From Gemmatimonadota bacterium (GTDB lineage: Bacteria; Gemmatimonadota; Gemmatimonadetes; Longimicrobiales; Gaopeijiaceae): DNA of 64,000 nt. The stretch's first letter is position 1. Every line of letters starts with the position of its first letter. A model generated the notes under the pieces. That model had not been told where the DNA came from. It ran no database searches and saw only the letters and a program-made list of their open reading frames with translations. Made by a program: the position numbers and the translations under genes. Location: contig JAPPNN010000049.1 in NCBI GenBank assembly GCA_028873815.1, forward strand, positions 1-64,000, given 5' to 3'. This document shows, in pieces, positions 36,484 through 45,633 of the stretch.

Positions 36484-38817
36484 ATGCGCCCTTCACCACT
36501 GACCCCGACCCGGGCACGGCACGGCGCCCCATTCGCGATCGCCCTTCTCGCGGCCCTGCTGCCGGCGGCCCTGACCGCCCAGGTGCCGACCCCGGCCGAG
36601 CATTTCGGCTTCCGTCTGGGTGCCGAGGGCAGACTCGCCAACTGGGACGACCTGACGTCGTACTACGAGGCTCTCGCGCGGACGAGCGACCGCGTCGCCG
36701 TGGACACTCTCGGCCCCACCACGCGGGGACGGCCGTTCGTCATGCTGACCATCACGAGCCCAGCGAACCACGCCCGCCTGGCGGAGCTGCACCGCATCCA
36801 GCGCAGCCTTGCCGACCCCCGCACGGTCGGCGGCGACGAACTCGAGCGCCTGCTGGACGCGGGCCGCACGGTCGTCATGATCACCCATGCCATCCACTCC
36901 ACCGAGGTCGGCAGCGCGCAGTCCGCCGCCAAGCTCGCACACCACCTGGCCTCGTCCGCCGACGAGCGCGTCAGCGAGATCCTCGACAACGTGATCCTCC
37001 TGCAGATCCCGTCGCTCAACCCCGACGGCACCCAGTGGGTGAACGACTTCTACAACGAGCACGCCGGCACCGAGTTCGAAGGGCAGGCGCCCCCCTGGCT
37101 CTACCACTTCTACACCGGCCACGACAACAACCGCGACTGGTACACCTTCTATCAGAACGAAACGCAGCACACCGTCCGGGCCCAGAACGACTGGCACCCG
37201 CAGATCGTGCACGACATCCACCAGATGGGCGGGAGCGGCGCGCGCATCTTCTTCCCGCCCTACATCGACCCGATGGAACCCAACGTCGATCCCGGCCTGA
37301 TCTCGGCAGTGAACCAGCTCGGTGCCTACATGGCTGCGGAACTGACTTCTCAGGGAAAGAAGGGCGTCGTCATCAACGCGATCTACGACGGCTTTCATCC
37401 CGGGCGCGCGTACATGCACTACCACGGAGGGGCTCGAATCCTCAGCGAGACCGCGTCCGCACAACTGGCCACCACCGTGAACGTGCCGCGCGAAGTGGTG
37501 CAGGGCGGCCGCGAGTACGATGCCGGCCGGGCGAACTGGAAGTTCCCCTGGCCCTGGGAAGGAGGCGAGTGGGGGCTTCCCGACATCGTCGAGTACCAGT
37601 TCTCGGGCGCGATGGCGCTGCTGGTCAACGCCGCGAAGAACCGCCGCTTCTGGCTGGAGAACTTCTACCGCGTGGGCGAGCGGGCCGTCGCGGGATGGGA
37701 CGAGTGGCCCGCCGCCTGGGTGATCCCGGCGGGTCAGGAGAACCGGGTCGGGGTCGAAAGCGTACTGCGCATCCTGACGATGGGCGATGTCGAGGTGCGC
37801 CGCGCCGAGTCGGACTTCACGGCCGGGGGCGCGTCCTATCCCGCCGGGTCGCACGTGGTGGTGATGCGGCAGCCGTACGCGGCCTTCGCGCAGACGCTCC
37901 TGACGGAGCAGGAATACCCGGACATGCGCGAATACCCCGGCGGCCCGCCGAAGCGCCCCTACGACGTGACCGCGCACACGCTGCCGCTGTTGATGGAAAT
38001 CGAGGCGGCCGCGCTGGACGCCGAGCCCGACGTAGTGCTGAGCGATCCGATCCCGGTGCAGGGCGTCGACTACGAGCTGCCTGCGTCGCTAGCCGGCGCG
38101 GATGCCCCGCGGATCGCGCTGTACAAGGGGCACCAGGAGCCCATGATCGCCGGGTGGACGCGGTGGATGTTCGACCGGCACGAGATGGTGTACGACTCGC
38201 TGCACGACGCGCGCGTCCGGGCGGGGTCGCTGGGCGACGACTACGACGTGCTGATCTTCCAGAGCCAGTCGGACCGGTCGATCAGCCGGGGGCGCCTGCC
38301 GGGGTCGCTGCCGGAGCAGTACACGGGGGGCATCGGCGAGGAAGGCCGGGCCGCCGTGCGCGAATTCGTGGAGTCCGGCGGACGGCTGGTGGTGATGGAG
38401 GAAGCGGCCGAGTTTGCGATCGGGCTTTTCGGGCTGGACGTGGGCGATCCCGTGGAGGGGCTGTCCAACACGGAATTCTACGTGCCCGGATCGATCGTGC
38501 GCGTGGACCTCGAACCGGACCCGGTGTCGTCCGGCTACGACGGTTCGACGGCGGCGTGGTACTGGCGGAGCAGCCGGGCCTTTGTGGTCGACGACGAGCG
38601 CGTGGACGTGCTGGGACGGTACGGCGGGGCCGATCCCGTGATCGCCGGGTGGATCCTGGGGCCCGAGAGGCTGGCCGGGCAGGCGGCGCTCCTGCGCGCA
38701 CGCGTTGGCCAGGGTGAAGTCATCCTCTTCGGGTTCCAGCCGAACTACCGGGGGCAGAGCATCGTGACGTGGCCGCTGCTCTTTAACGCCATCGCCGGCG
38801 CGAGGCTCGTCGGATGA
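36484..38817 (+). CDS. Exported M14 family zinc carboxypeptidase
   Basis: 777 aa with a signal peptide (FAIALLAALLPAALTAQ). The M14 domain has the HxxE zinc motif in THAIHSTEVGS (about residue 140) and the substrate-site segment IPSLNPDGTQWVND; another conserved histidine follows at QIVHDIHQMGG. The C-terminal half (about 400-777) is a large extension with a class-I glutamine-amidotransferase-like look (DYDVLIFQSQSD, GEVILFGFQPNYRGQ), as in several Bacteroidota and Gemmatimonadota M14 proteins. Probably digests peptides in the periplasm or outside. Overlaps the next gene by four bases. Confidence 0.85.
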   Translation: MRPSPLTPTRARHGAPFAIALLAALLPAALTAQVPTPAEHFGFRLGAEGRLANWDDLTSYYEALARTSDRVAVDTLGPTTRGRPFVMLTITSPANHARLAELHRIQRSLADPRTVGGDELERLLDAGRTVVMITHAIHSTEVGSAQSAAKLAHHLASSADERVSEILDNVILLQIPSLNPDGTQWVNDFYNEHAGTEFEGQAPPWLYHFYTGHDNNRDWYTFYQNETQHTVRAQNDWHPQIVHDIHQMGGSGARIFFPPYIDPMEPNVDPGLISAVNQLGAYMAAELTSQGKKGVVINAIYDGFHPGRAYMHYHGGARILSETASAQLATTVNVPREVVQGGREYDAGRANWKFPWPWEGGEWGLPDIVEYQFSGAMALLVNAAKNRRFWLENFYRVGERAVAGWDEWPAAWVIPAGQENRVGVESVLRILTMGDVEVRRAESDFTAGGASYPAGSHVVVMRQPYAAFAQTLLTEQEYPDMREYPGGPPKRPYDVTAHTLPLLMEIEAAALDAEPDVVLSDPIPVQGVDYELPASLAGADAPRIALYKGHQEPMIAGWTRWMFDRHEMVYDSLHDARVRAGSLGDDYDVLIFQSQSDRSISRGRLPGSLPEQYTGGIGEEGRAAVREFVESGGRLVVMEEAAEFAIGLFGLDVGDPVEGLSNTEFYVPGSIVRVDLEPDPVSSGYDGSTAAWYWRSSRAFVVDDERVDVLGRYGGADPVIAGWILGPERLAGQAALLRARVGQGEVILFGFQPNYRGQSIVTWPLLFNAIAGARLVG

Positions 38818-39695
38818 ACGAACCAGGCGTTGCGTGCCCGACCTGCAACTACCGGGAGCGTTCGGCGGGAGCCAATTTCTGCTCGCAGTGCGGCGGTGCC
38901 CTGCGGGGCCCGCCGTGCCCCGACTGCGGAGCCGGCTCGGAGCCCGGGAACCGCTTTTGCACCCAGTGCGGAGTGCCTCTGGGAAAACGGGGCGCGCGGC
39001 GGCGGGCTGTGGGAGCGGGCGCAGCGGGGACAGGTCCCGCGGCGGGTGGCACAACGGCGGCAGGTGCCGCGGAAACGGACGCCGGGCCACGTACGGCCTG
39101 GCTTCCCTGGGCGGCCACGGGGACCCTTGCGTTGGTTGTTATCGTTGTATTAGTTGTGCGCGACGGCGGCCGCGAAATCACCATGTCTCCTCCTCCGGCG
39201 GCTCCGGCGGGGACGCTTGGGCCCACGTCGGCCATCGATCTGAACTCAATGACTCCCCGACAGGCCGCCGACCGCCTCTTCCGGCGGGTCATGGGCGCGG
39301 TCGAAGCCGGCGATCAGGCCGAGGCGAACCTCTTTCTCCCGATGGCCATCGCCTCGTATGACCTGATTGACGCCCTGAGTCTCGACGACCGCTTCCATCT
39401 CTCTCTCCTCCACGCGGTGGCCGAAGACGGCCCGTCGGCGCTGGCCGTCGCCGAGGCGGGACTCGCGTTTCGGCCCACCCACCTGCTGTGCCTCGCCGCG
39501 GCCGCCGAGGCCGCGCTGCTGATGGGCGACGACGAACGGGCAGCGGGCTACTACCAGACCCTCGTGGATGTCTACGACGACGAGATCGGTGCGGGGCTGG
39601 AAGAGTACGGTACGGGCGCAACCGGCCACGCCAGCCTGCTGCCGCAGTTGCGGGCCGAGGCGATGGCCTTCCTCGCGGGTTCGGATCAGGGATGA
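38814..39695 (+). CDS. Double zinc-ribbon membrane protein with helical repeat domain
   Basis: 293 aa. Two CxxC...CxxC zinc ribbons open the protein (CPTCNYRE to NFCSQCGGA, then CPDCGAGSE to RFCTQCGVP, about residues 8-55). An Ala/Gly linker and one membrane helix (about 100-117, TLALVVIVVLVV) follow. The last 130 residues are helical and TPR-like (AEAALLMGDDERAAGYYQTL). Zinc-ribbon plus membrane anchor proteins of this kind are common but uncharacterised. Overlapped by both neighbours (ATGA at each end). Confidence 0.7.
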   Translation: MNEPGVACPTCNYRERSAGANFCSQCGGALRGPPCPDCGAGSEPGNRFCTQCGVPLGKRGARRRAVGAGAAGTGPAAGGTTAAGAAETDAGPRTAWLPWAATGTLALVVIVVLVVRDGGREITMSPPPAAPAGTLGPTSAIDLNSMTPRQAADRLFRRVMGAVEAGDQAEANLFLPMAIASYDLIDALSLDDRFHLSLLHAVAEDGPSALAVAEAGLAFRPTHLLCLAAAAEAALLMGDDERAAGYYQTLVDVYDDEIGAGLEEYGTGATGHASLLPQLRAEAMAFLAGSDQG

Positions 39696-40864
39696 TCCAG
39701 TCGCCCCTGGCGCTCGCCGCCGTCATTGCCGCGGCCACTGCGCTCGCCTTCTGGCTCGACTACCGCTTTCCGGCGCTGGGGAAGATCGGCGCGTCCATGC
39801 TGGCGATCATCTTCGGCGCGATCCTGTCCAACACCGGGCTCGTGCCGGTGAGTTCGGTGGTCTACGACATCGTGCTCGGGCCGGTCACATCGGTGTCGAT
39901 CGCGTGGCTGCTGCTGTCGGTCGACCTGCGCGACCTGGCGAAGGCGGGTCCGCGCATGACGGGCGCGTTCGCGATCGCGGTAACCGGGACGGTCCTGGGG
40001 GCGCTGGTGGCCGCCGCAGTGTACGGGTCGCAATTCGGTGACGACACCTGGCGGATCGCCGGCGCGCTGACCGGCACCTATTCGGGCGGCTCGGTGAACT
40101 TCGTGTCGGTGGGCCGCGAGGTCGGGCTGACAGGGACGCTCTTCGCGGGGCTGAACGCGGCCGACGCGGTCATGACGGCACTGTGGCTGGCGGCCACCCT
40201 CATGCTGCCGGTGTGGCTTGGCCGCTTCTACGCGCCCGTGACCGAGGGGAGCGATGATGGGGCTACGGTCCGGGCGCGAACCGGCAATGCCGGCGAGGAA
40301 GAGGACGATGCGGCTTCGGACCGCCGCCGGCATCATCCCTATTTCGTCCGTGAGGGATTGTCCGCGCTGAGCCTCGCGAACCTCTTCGCCGCCGGGATCA
40401 TCCTCGTCTTCCTCGCGGAATGGCTCGGCCGCGCGGTTCCCGGGGTCCCGTCGATCCTCTGGCTGACCACCCTGGCCCTGGCGCTCGGGCATTCTCCGCT
40501 CTGCCGGGATGCGCGCGGCGCGATGCAGCTCGGGTCTGTCGGCCTCCATTTCTTCTTCGTGCTGATCGGCATTCTGTCCCGGGTCTCGGAGATCGTCGCG
40601 GTGGGTGCCGAGGTCTTCGTATTCACCCTGATCGTCGTTGCCGTGCACGGTGTCGTCGTGTTCGGCGCGGGGAAGCTCCTGCGCCTGGACATCGGGACCA
40701 TCTCGGTCGCGTCACAGGCCGCCGTGGGCGGTCCGTCGAGCGCGCTTGCGGTCGCCATATCGCGAGAGTGGCGGCACCTCATCCTGCCCGGGGTGGTGAT
40801 GGGTCTGTTCGGCTATGCCGTCGGCACCTATCTGGGGCTGGGCGTGGCATATCTGCTTCGCTGA
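39692..40864 (+). CDS. DUF819 (YjcL-like) integral membrane protein
   Basis: 390 aa with about ten membrane helices. Family motifs include ALTGTYSGGSVNFVSVGR and AGLNAADAVMTALW, and the repeated C-terminal GGPSSALAVAISREW, all typical of DUF819 proteins related to the BASS/CPA transporter fold. A charged cytoplasmic loop (about 180-215, EEEDDAASDRRRHH) divides the two halves. Substrate unknown. The ATG overlaps the previous stop; a longer upstream frame is ignored because it overlaps that gene. Confidence 0.82.
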   Translation: MIQSPLALAAVIAAATALAFWLDYRFPALGKIGASMLAIIFGAILSNTGLVPVSSVVYDIVLGPVTSVSIAWLLLSVDLRDLAKAGPRMTGAFAIAVTGTVLGALVAAAVYGSQFGDDTWRIAGALTGTYSGGSVNFVSVGREVGLTGTLFAGLNAADAVMTALWLAATLMLPVWLGRFYAPVTEGSDDGATVRARTGNAGEEEDDAASDRRRHHPYFVREGLSALSLANLFAAGIILVFLAEWLGRAVPGVPSILWLTTLALALGHSPLCRDARGAMQLGSVGLHFFFVLIGILSRVSEIVAVGAEVFVFTLIVVAVHGVVVFGAGKLLRLDIGTISVASQAAVGGPSSALAVAISREWRHLILPGVVMGLFGYAVGTYLGLGVAYLLR

Positions 40865-40884
40865 GCGGTCGCGGACAGGACGCC

Positions 40885-40916
40885 CCGGCGGCGAGAGCGG
40901 CGAGGCGCCGGGGCCC
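40885..40916 (+). repeat. Short copy of dispersed repeat module 1
   Basis: GCGAGAGCGGCGAGGCGCCG at 40891-40910 matches bases 4-23 of copy A except at one position. It lies in the 126-base gap before lipA. The rest of that gap shows no clear promoter. Confidence 0.6.
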
Positions 40917-40990
40917 GGGCGGGTCATGGTGCGAAAAGTGCGACTTTCTTATGATTTACGGCCCTTTGAGACATCGGAGATCACGGACAG

Positions 40991-42112
40991 GTGACTTTTT
41001 CGCAGGCAAAAGCACGGGGCGGGTACGCGCCCGCGGGGAAGGACACCGGGACGGTCAAGCCGAAAGGCACGTCCCGGATCCGGGCCCATTGCGGGATCGA
41101 CACCATCCCGATCACGTCGCGAAAGCCGTCGTGGCTGAAGGTGAGCTCTCCCGGCGGGCCGAACTATCTGCGCCTCAAGCAGCTCATGCGCAGCCAGTCG
41201 TTGCACACGGTCTGCGAAGAGGCGGGCTGCCCGAACATCGGAGAGTGCTGGGAGGCGGGCACGGCGACGTTCATGATCCTCGGAGACGTCTGTACCCGGG
41301 CCTGCAAGTACTGCGCGGTCGCGCACGGGATGCCCACGGAACTCGACCTGGACGAACCACGCCGCGTTGCCGACACGATCGTCGCGATGGACCTCGACCA
41401 CGTTGTCATCACCTCGGTCAACCGGGACGAACTCGCCGACGGCGGGGCGAGCATCTACGCGGCGACGATCCGCGAGGTGCGGGACCGGCTGCCGGACTGT
41501 TCGGTCGAGGTGCTGATCCCCGACTTCAAGGGTGACGAGGCCGCGCTGCGGGCCGTGATGGACGCGCGGCCCGCGATTCTCGGGCACAACCTGGAAACGG
41601 TCGAGCGGCTGCATCCGGAAGTGCGCCCCGGGGGCCGCTACTGGCGCTCGATCTCCTACCTCGGACTCGCCAAGCGGATCGACGCCTCGATGCTGACCAA
41701 GACGGGGATCATCCTGGGCATGGGCGAAGAGGAGGCTGAAATCCGGCAGGCCATGGCGGATCTGCGCGAGGCCGCGGTCGATATCCTGACGCTCGGACAG
41801 TACCTGAGACCGTCCCGTCAGCACATCCCCGTGGCCCGCTGGGTCACGCCGGAGGAATTCCGCGATTGGAAGCGGATCGGCGAGGGCGAGTTCGGTTTCC
41901 GCCATGTTGAATCGGGCCCGCTGGTGCGTTCCAGCTATCACGCCAAGGAACAGGCGCGCGAGGTGGAGGCAGGCGGGCCGGGCAACATCCGCGACGTGAT
42001 GGAGGCCGATGTTCCGGCGCCGGCGGAGGTGGTTGCGATGCCCGTGAACGGCCAGCAGCGACGCCCCCTGATCCAGCTCCGCACGAATCGGGCCGTGGGG
42101 ACGGGGGGCTGA
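40991..42112 (+). CDS. lipA: Lipoyl synthase (radical SAM)
   Basis: 373 aa. The auxiliary cluster motif is CEEAGCPNIGEC and the radical-SAM motif is CTRACKYC. The LipA segment SSPGGPNYLRLKQLMRSQ and the ending VESGPLVRSSYHAKEQA are also present. It inserts two sulfurs into octanoyl groups on carrier proteins to make lipoate. The N-terminal 45 residues (AKARGGYAPAGKDTGTVKPK) are longer than in E. coli LipA, so a start further downstream cannot be excluded. It directly precedes the pyruvate dehydrogenase genes whose E2 needs lipoate. No lipB is seen. Confidence 0.93.
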   Translation: MTFSQAKARGGYAPAGKDTGTVKPKGTSRIRAHCGIDTIPITSRKPSWLKVSSPGGPNYLRLKQLMRSQSLHTVCEEAGCPNIGECWEAGTATFMILGDVCTRACKYCAVAHGMPTELDLDEPRRVADTIVAMDLDHVVITSVNRDELADGGASIYAATIREVRDRLPDCSVEVLIPDFKGDEAALRAVMDARPAILGHNLETVERLHPEVRPGGRYWRSISYLGLAKRIDASMLTKTGIILGMGEEEAEIRQAMADLREAAVDILTLGQYLRPSRQHIPVARWVTPEEFRDWKRIGEGEFGFRHVESGPLVRSSYHAKEQAREVEAGGPGNIRDVMEADVPAPAEVVAMPVNGQQRRPLIQLRTNRAVGTGG

Positions 42113-42117
42113 GGCGA

Positions 42118-43293
42118 ATGGCGCAAGGGGCACGGACAGCCACGATGACCGACGGTGCCGGGCCGGGCGAGAACACGATGGCGGACGGGAGCGAGCCTGC
42201 CGCGTCCACGGGACCTGGCGGGTTCACGCGAGAGGAACTGCACGCGCTCCTCGCCGACATGCTCCTGTACCGCCGGTTCGAGGAGAAGGCTGAAGAGGCG
42301 TACGCGATCGGCAAGATCGGGGGGTTCTGTCACCTGCACATCGGCCAGGAGGGACTGGCGGCGGGGTCGATCAAGCCGCTCCGTGACGACGATCTGGTGA
42401 TCACCGCCTACCGCGAACACACGCAGGCCATCGCCAAGGGCATCAGCCCGGGTGCGGTGATGGCCGAGCTGTATGGGCGGGTGGGCGGGTGTTCGGGTGG
42501 CCGGGGCGGCTCCATGCACCTCTTCGACACCACGCTCGGGTTCTGGGGCGGCCACGGGATCGTCGGTGGACAGATTCCGCTGGGCGCGGGGCTGGCGTGG
42601 GCGGTCAAGTACCGTGGCGGCGACCAGATCTGCCTGTGCTTCATGGGTGACGCCGCGGTTAATCAGGGCGCGTTTCTGGAAGCGCTGAACATGTCCGCGA
42701 TCTGGCACCTGCCGGTCATATACGTCGTCGAAAACAACGGCTACGGGATGGGCACGGCGTTTTCGCGCGTCTCGGCCACCGAGATGGAAGCCCGGTCGGG
42801 CGCCTGTGGGATCCCGGCGCACACCGTGAACGGGCAGGACGTCGTGGAGACGCACCGGTTCTTCGAGGAGCTGGCGGAGCGGGTGCGCGCAGGGGCCGGC
42901 CCGCAGTTCGTGAATGCCGTGACCTACCGTTTCCGGGGCCACTCCATGTCCGATCCGGTGTCCGGCACGTACCGGTCGAAGGAAGAGGTGGATTCCCACG
43001 TCGAAGCGCAGGATCCGATCAAGATCCTGAGGGATCGTCTGATGGACGCGGGGCTGCTGACGCAAGAGGAACTCGAGGCGCTGGACGCCGAGGCGCGGGC
43101 CTTGAGCGACGAGGCCGCCGAATTCGCGGATGCGTCGCCCCTGCCGGATCCGTCGACGCTCTACGACCACGTGTACGCCGAGATCAATCCGCACGGCCGG
43201 CTGTTCCTGGACGGGCGAGAGCACGGGTCCGGCGGGGCGCGGGACGGCGGCCGGGGCGCGAGCGGCAGTCCTGCTGGAGGCGCCCATGGCTGA
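42118..43293 (+). CDS. pdhA: Pyruvate dehydrogenase E1 component, alpha subunit
   Basis: 391 aa. The thiamine diphosphate motif begins GDAAVNQGAFLEALNMSAIW and ends VVENNGYGMG; GGRGGSMHLFDTTLGFWGGH and YRFRGHSMSDPVSGTYRSKE are E1-alpha signatures, the latter near the phosphorylation loop of eukaryotic homologues. With E1 beta it decarboxylates pyruvate and acetylates lipoyl-E2. The first 40 residues look disordered, so a later ATG is possible. It overlaps pdhB by eight bases. Confidence 0.92.
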   Translation: MAQGARTATMTDGAGPGENTMADGSEPAASTGPGGFTREELHALLADMLLYRRFEEKAEEAYAIGKIGGFCHLHIGQEGLAAGSIKPLRDDDLVITAYREHTQAIAKGISPGAVMAELYGRVGGCSGGRGGSMHLFDTTLGFWGGHGIVGGQIPLGAGLAWAVKYRGGDQICLCFMGDAAVNQGAFLEALNMSAIWHLPVIYVVENNGYGMGTAFSRVSATEMEARSGACGIPAHTVNGQDVVETHRFFEELAERVRAGAGPQFVNAVTYRFRGHSMSDPVSGTYRSKEEVDSHVEAQDPIKILRDRLMDAGLLTQEELEALDAEARALSDEAAEFADASPLPDPSTLYDHVYAEINPHGRLFLDGREHGSGGARDGGRGASGSPAGGAHG

Positions 43294-44263
43294 GCTCACC
43301 TACCGCGAGGCCCTGAATGCGGCCATGTGCCAGGAGATGGACCGGGACGACTCGGTCTTCCTGATGGGCGAGGAGGTCGCGGAGTACGACGGCGCGTACA
43401 AGGTCTCCCGTGGAATGCTGGAGCGCTACGGCGACCGGCGGGTCGTGGATTCCCCGATCAGCGAGCTGGGGTTCACCGGCCTTTGCGTGGGCGCGGCGAT
43501 GGCGGGCCTGCGCCCAATCTGCGAATTCATGACCTTCAACTTCTCGATCCTCGCGTTGGACCAGGTGATCAACAGCGCGGCCAAGATGCTGTACATGACG
43601 AACGGCCAGGTTCCCGTGCCGATCGTCTTTCGCGGCCCGACCGGGGCGGCGCTGCAGCTGTCGGCGCAGCACTCCCAGGCGTGCGAGACCTACTATGTGC
43701 ACGCGCCCGGGGTGAAGCTGGTGACCCCGGCCACGCCCGCCGACGCCAAGGGGCTGCTCGCGGCCGCGATCCGTGACGACGATCCGGTCGCGGTGATGGA
43801 GGGCGAACTGCTGTACAACGTCCGGGGCGAGGTGCCCGACGGCGAATACGTGATCCCCCTTGGCGTGGCCGACCGCAAGCGCTCGGGCGACGACGTGAGC
43901 ATCGTGACGCACGGCAAGATGGTGCACGTGGCGCTGCAGGCGGCCACCGCGCTGGCGCGAGAGGAGATCGAGGCCGACGTGCTGGATCTGCGCTCGATCC
44001 GGCCGCTCGACGTGGATGCGATCCTGGAGAGCGTGGCGCGCACCAACCGGGTGGTCTACCTGGAAGAGGGATGGCCCTTCGCGGGCGTGGGCGCGCAGAT
44101 CGTGGCCCTGATCCAGGACGAGGCCTTCGACGACCTGGACGCGCCCGTGGTGCGTGTGACCCAGGCGGACGTGCCGATGCCGTACGCCAAGAACCTCGAG
44201 CAGCTCGCCAAGCCGGGCGTCAACGCCGTCGTGGACGCGTGCAAGCGCGTGCTCTACCTCTGA
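43286..44263 (+). CDS. pdhB: Pyruvate dehydrogenase E1 component, beta subunit
   Basis: 325 aa. Typical segments: LTYREALNAAMCQEMDRDDS, VFLMGEEVAEYDGAYKVSRG, DSPISELGFTGLCVGAAMAG, and RSIRPLDVDAILESVARTNR. It forms the alpha2beta2 E1 with PdhA. The ATG at 43286 lies inside the pdhA end; upstream frame is non-coding. pdhC follows after 13 bases. Confidence 0.93.
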   Translation: MAELTYREALNAAMCQEMDRDDSVFLMGEEVAEYDGAYKVSRGMLERYGDRRVVDSPISELGFTGLCVGAAMAGLRPICEFMTFNFSILALDQVINSAAKMLYMTNGQVPVPIVFRGPTGAALQLSAQHSQACETYYVHAPGVKLVTPATPADAKGLLAAAIRDDDPVAVMEGELLYNVRGEVPDGEYVIPLGVADRKRSGDDVSIVTHGKMVHVALQAATALAREEIEADVLDLRSIRPLDVDAILESVARTNRVVYLEEGWPFAGVGAQIVALIQDEAFDDLDAPVVRVTQADVPMPYAKNLEQLAKPGVNAVVDACKRVLYL

Positions 44264-44276
44264 GAGAAGCGAAGCA

Positions 44277-45623
44277 ATGGCAACCAGGGTCCACATGGAG
44301 GCGCTCTCGCCCACGATGGAAGAGGGCCAGGTCGTCACGTGGCTGAAGGCTGAAGGCGACGCGGTCGCGCAGGGTGACATCCTCGCCGAGATCGAGACCG
44401 ACAAGGCGACGATGGAGTTGGTGGCGCGCGGTGAGGGCGTGCTGAGGAGAATCCTCGTGGAAGAGGGCGCGACCGCGCCTGTCGGCGACGTGATTGCGGT
44501 CATCGGAGCGGAGGATGAGGACATCGCCGCGCTGGTGGCGTCGGTCGGGGGTGGGGCGGCGCGCTCGGCCGGGCCGGCCGGAGGCGCACCGGGTGCTGAT
44601 GAGACCGAGCCGGCCGCGCCGGACCCCGCCGCGGCGACGGCCTCCGCCGTGACACCCGCAGCGCCGGCGGCGCCCGAGACCGGGGTGGCCACGGCCGAAT
44701 CCGCAACGCCGCCTTCGACGGCGCCCATGACGGTCGCCACCACCGCCGCCCCGGCCGCCACCGCGGGACGGATCAAGGCCTCCCCTGTCGCCCGGCGGCT
44801 CGCGGGCGAACTCGGCGTTGATCTTGCGACGGTGCACGGGTCGGGACCCAACGGCCGGGTGATCAAGCGGGACGTTGAAGCGGCTGCGGCTGCGGCCCCC
44901 GCAGCGCCCGTGCTCACGCCGGCCCTCCCGGACACCGAATTCGAGGACGTTCCGCTGACGCAGATGAGAAAGACGGTCGCCCGCCGCCTCGCCGAGTCGC
45001 TTGGGCCCGTGCCTCACTTCTTCCTCACGGTGGACGTGGACATGACGCGGGCGCTGCAAGCCCGCGTGCGCGTCAACGAGCTCCTGGCCGCCCAGGGCGC
45101 GAAGGCGTCGCTGAACGACATGGTCATCAAGGCGGCCGCCGTCGCGCTGACCCACCACCCGGAGTGCAACGCCTGGTGGCAGGGTGATTCCATCCGCCGT
45201 TTCAACCGCGTGCACATGGGTGTCGCAGTGGCCGTGCCGGACGGGCTGATCACCCCCGTCGTGCGGGATGCCCACGCCAAGGGCCTCGGCCAGATCAGCA
45301 CGGAGATCCGGGAACTGGCGGGGCGCGCACGGGAGAAGAAGCTGCAGCCGCACGAATACACCGGGTCGACCTTCTCCATCTCGAATCTGGGCATGTTCGG
45401 GATCGAGGAATTCACCGCCGTGATCAATCCGCCGGAAGCGGGGATCATCGCGGTGGGGGCGATCGAGGACCGGCCCGTGGTGGCTGACGGGCACGTGGTC
45501 GTGCAGGCGCGGATGCGGATCACCATGAGTTGCGACCACCGGGTGATCGACGGTGCCCAGGGAGCGCGCTTCCTGGCCACGCTGAAGTCGTTCCTCGAGG
45601 AGCCCGCGGCGATCCTGATCTGA
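44277..45623 (+). CDS. pdhC: Dihydrolipoamide acetyltransferase (pyruvate dehydrogenase E2)
   Basis: 448 aa. One lipoyl domain (about 1-80) has the lipoylated lysine in EIETDKATMEL. An Ala/Pro/Thr linker follows, then a peripheral subunit-binding domain (about 162-196, KASPVARRLAGELGVDLATV) and the catalytic acyltransferase (about 220-448) with the active-site SCDHRVIDGA. It forms the core of the complex and transfers acetyl to CoA. Operon: lipA-pdhA-pdhB-pdhC; the E3 gene lpdA is separated by an amidohydrolase and a mobile element. Confidence 0.94.
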   Translation: MATRVHMEALSPTMEEGQVVTWLKAEGDAVAQGDILAEIETDKATMELVARGEGVLRRILVEEGATAPVGDVIAVIGAEDEDIAALVASVGGGAARSAGPAGGAPGADETEPAAPDPAAATASAVTPAAPAAPETGVATAESATPPSTAPMTVATTAAPAATAGRIKASPVARRLAGELGVDLATVHGSGPNGRVIKRDVEAAAAAAPAAPVLTPALPDTEFEDVPLTQMRKTVARRLAESLGPVPHFFLTVDVDMTRALQARVRVNELLAAQGAKASLNDMVIKAAAVALTHHPECNAWWQGDSIRRFNRVHMGVAVAVPDGLITPVVRDAHAKGLGQISTEIRELAGRAREKKLQPHEYTGSTFSISNLGMFGIEEFTAVINPPEAGIIAVGAIEDRPVVADGHVVVQARMRITMSCDHRVIDGAQGARFLATLKSFLEEPAAILI

Positions 45624-45633
45624 AGACGCACCC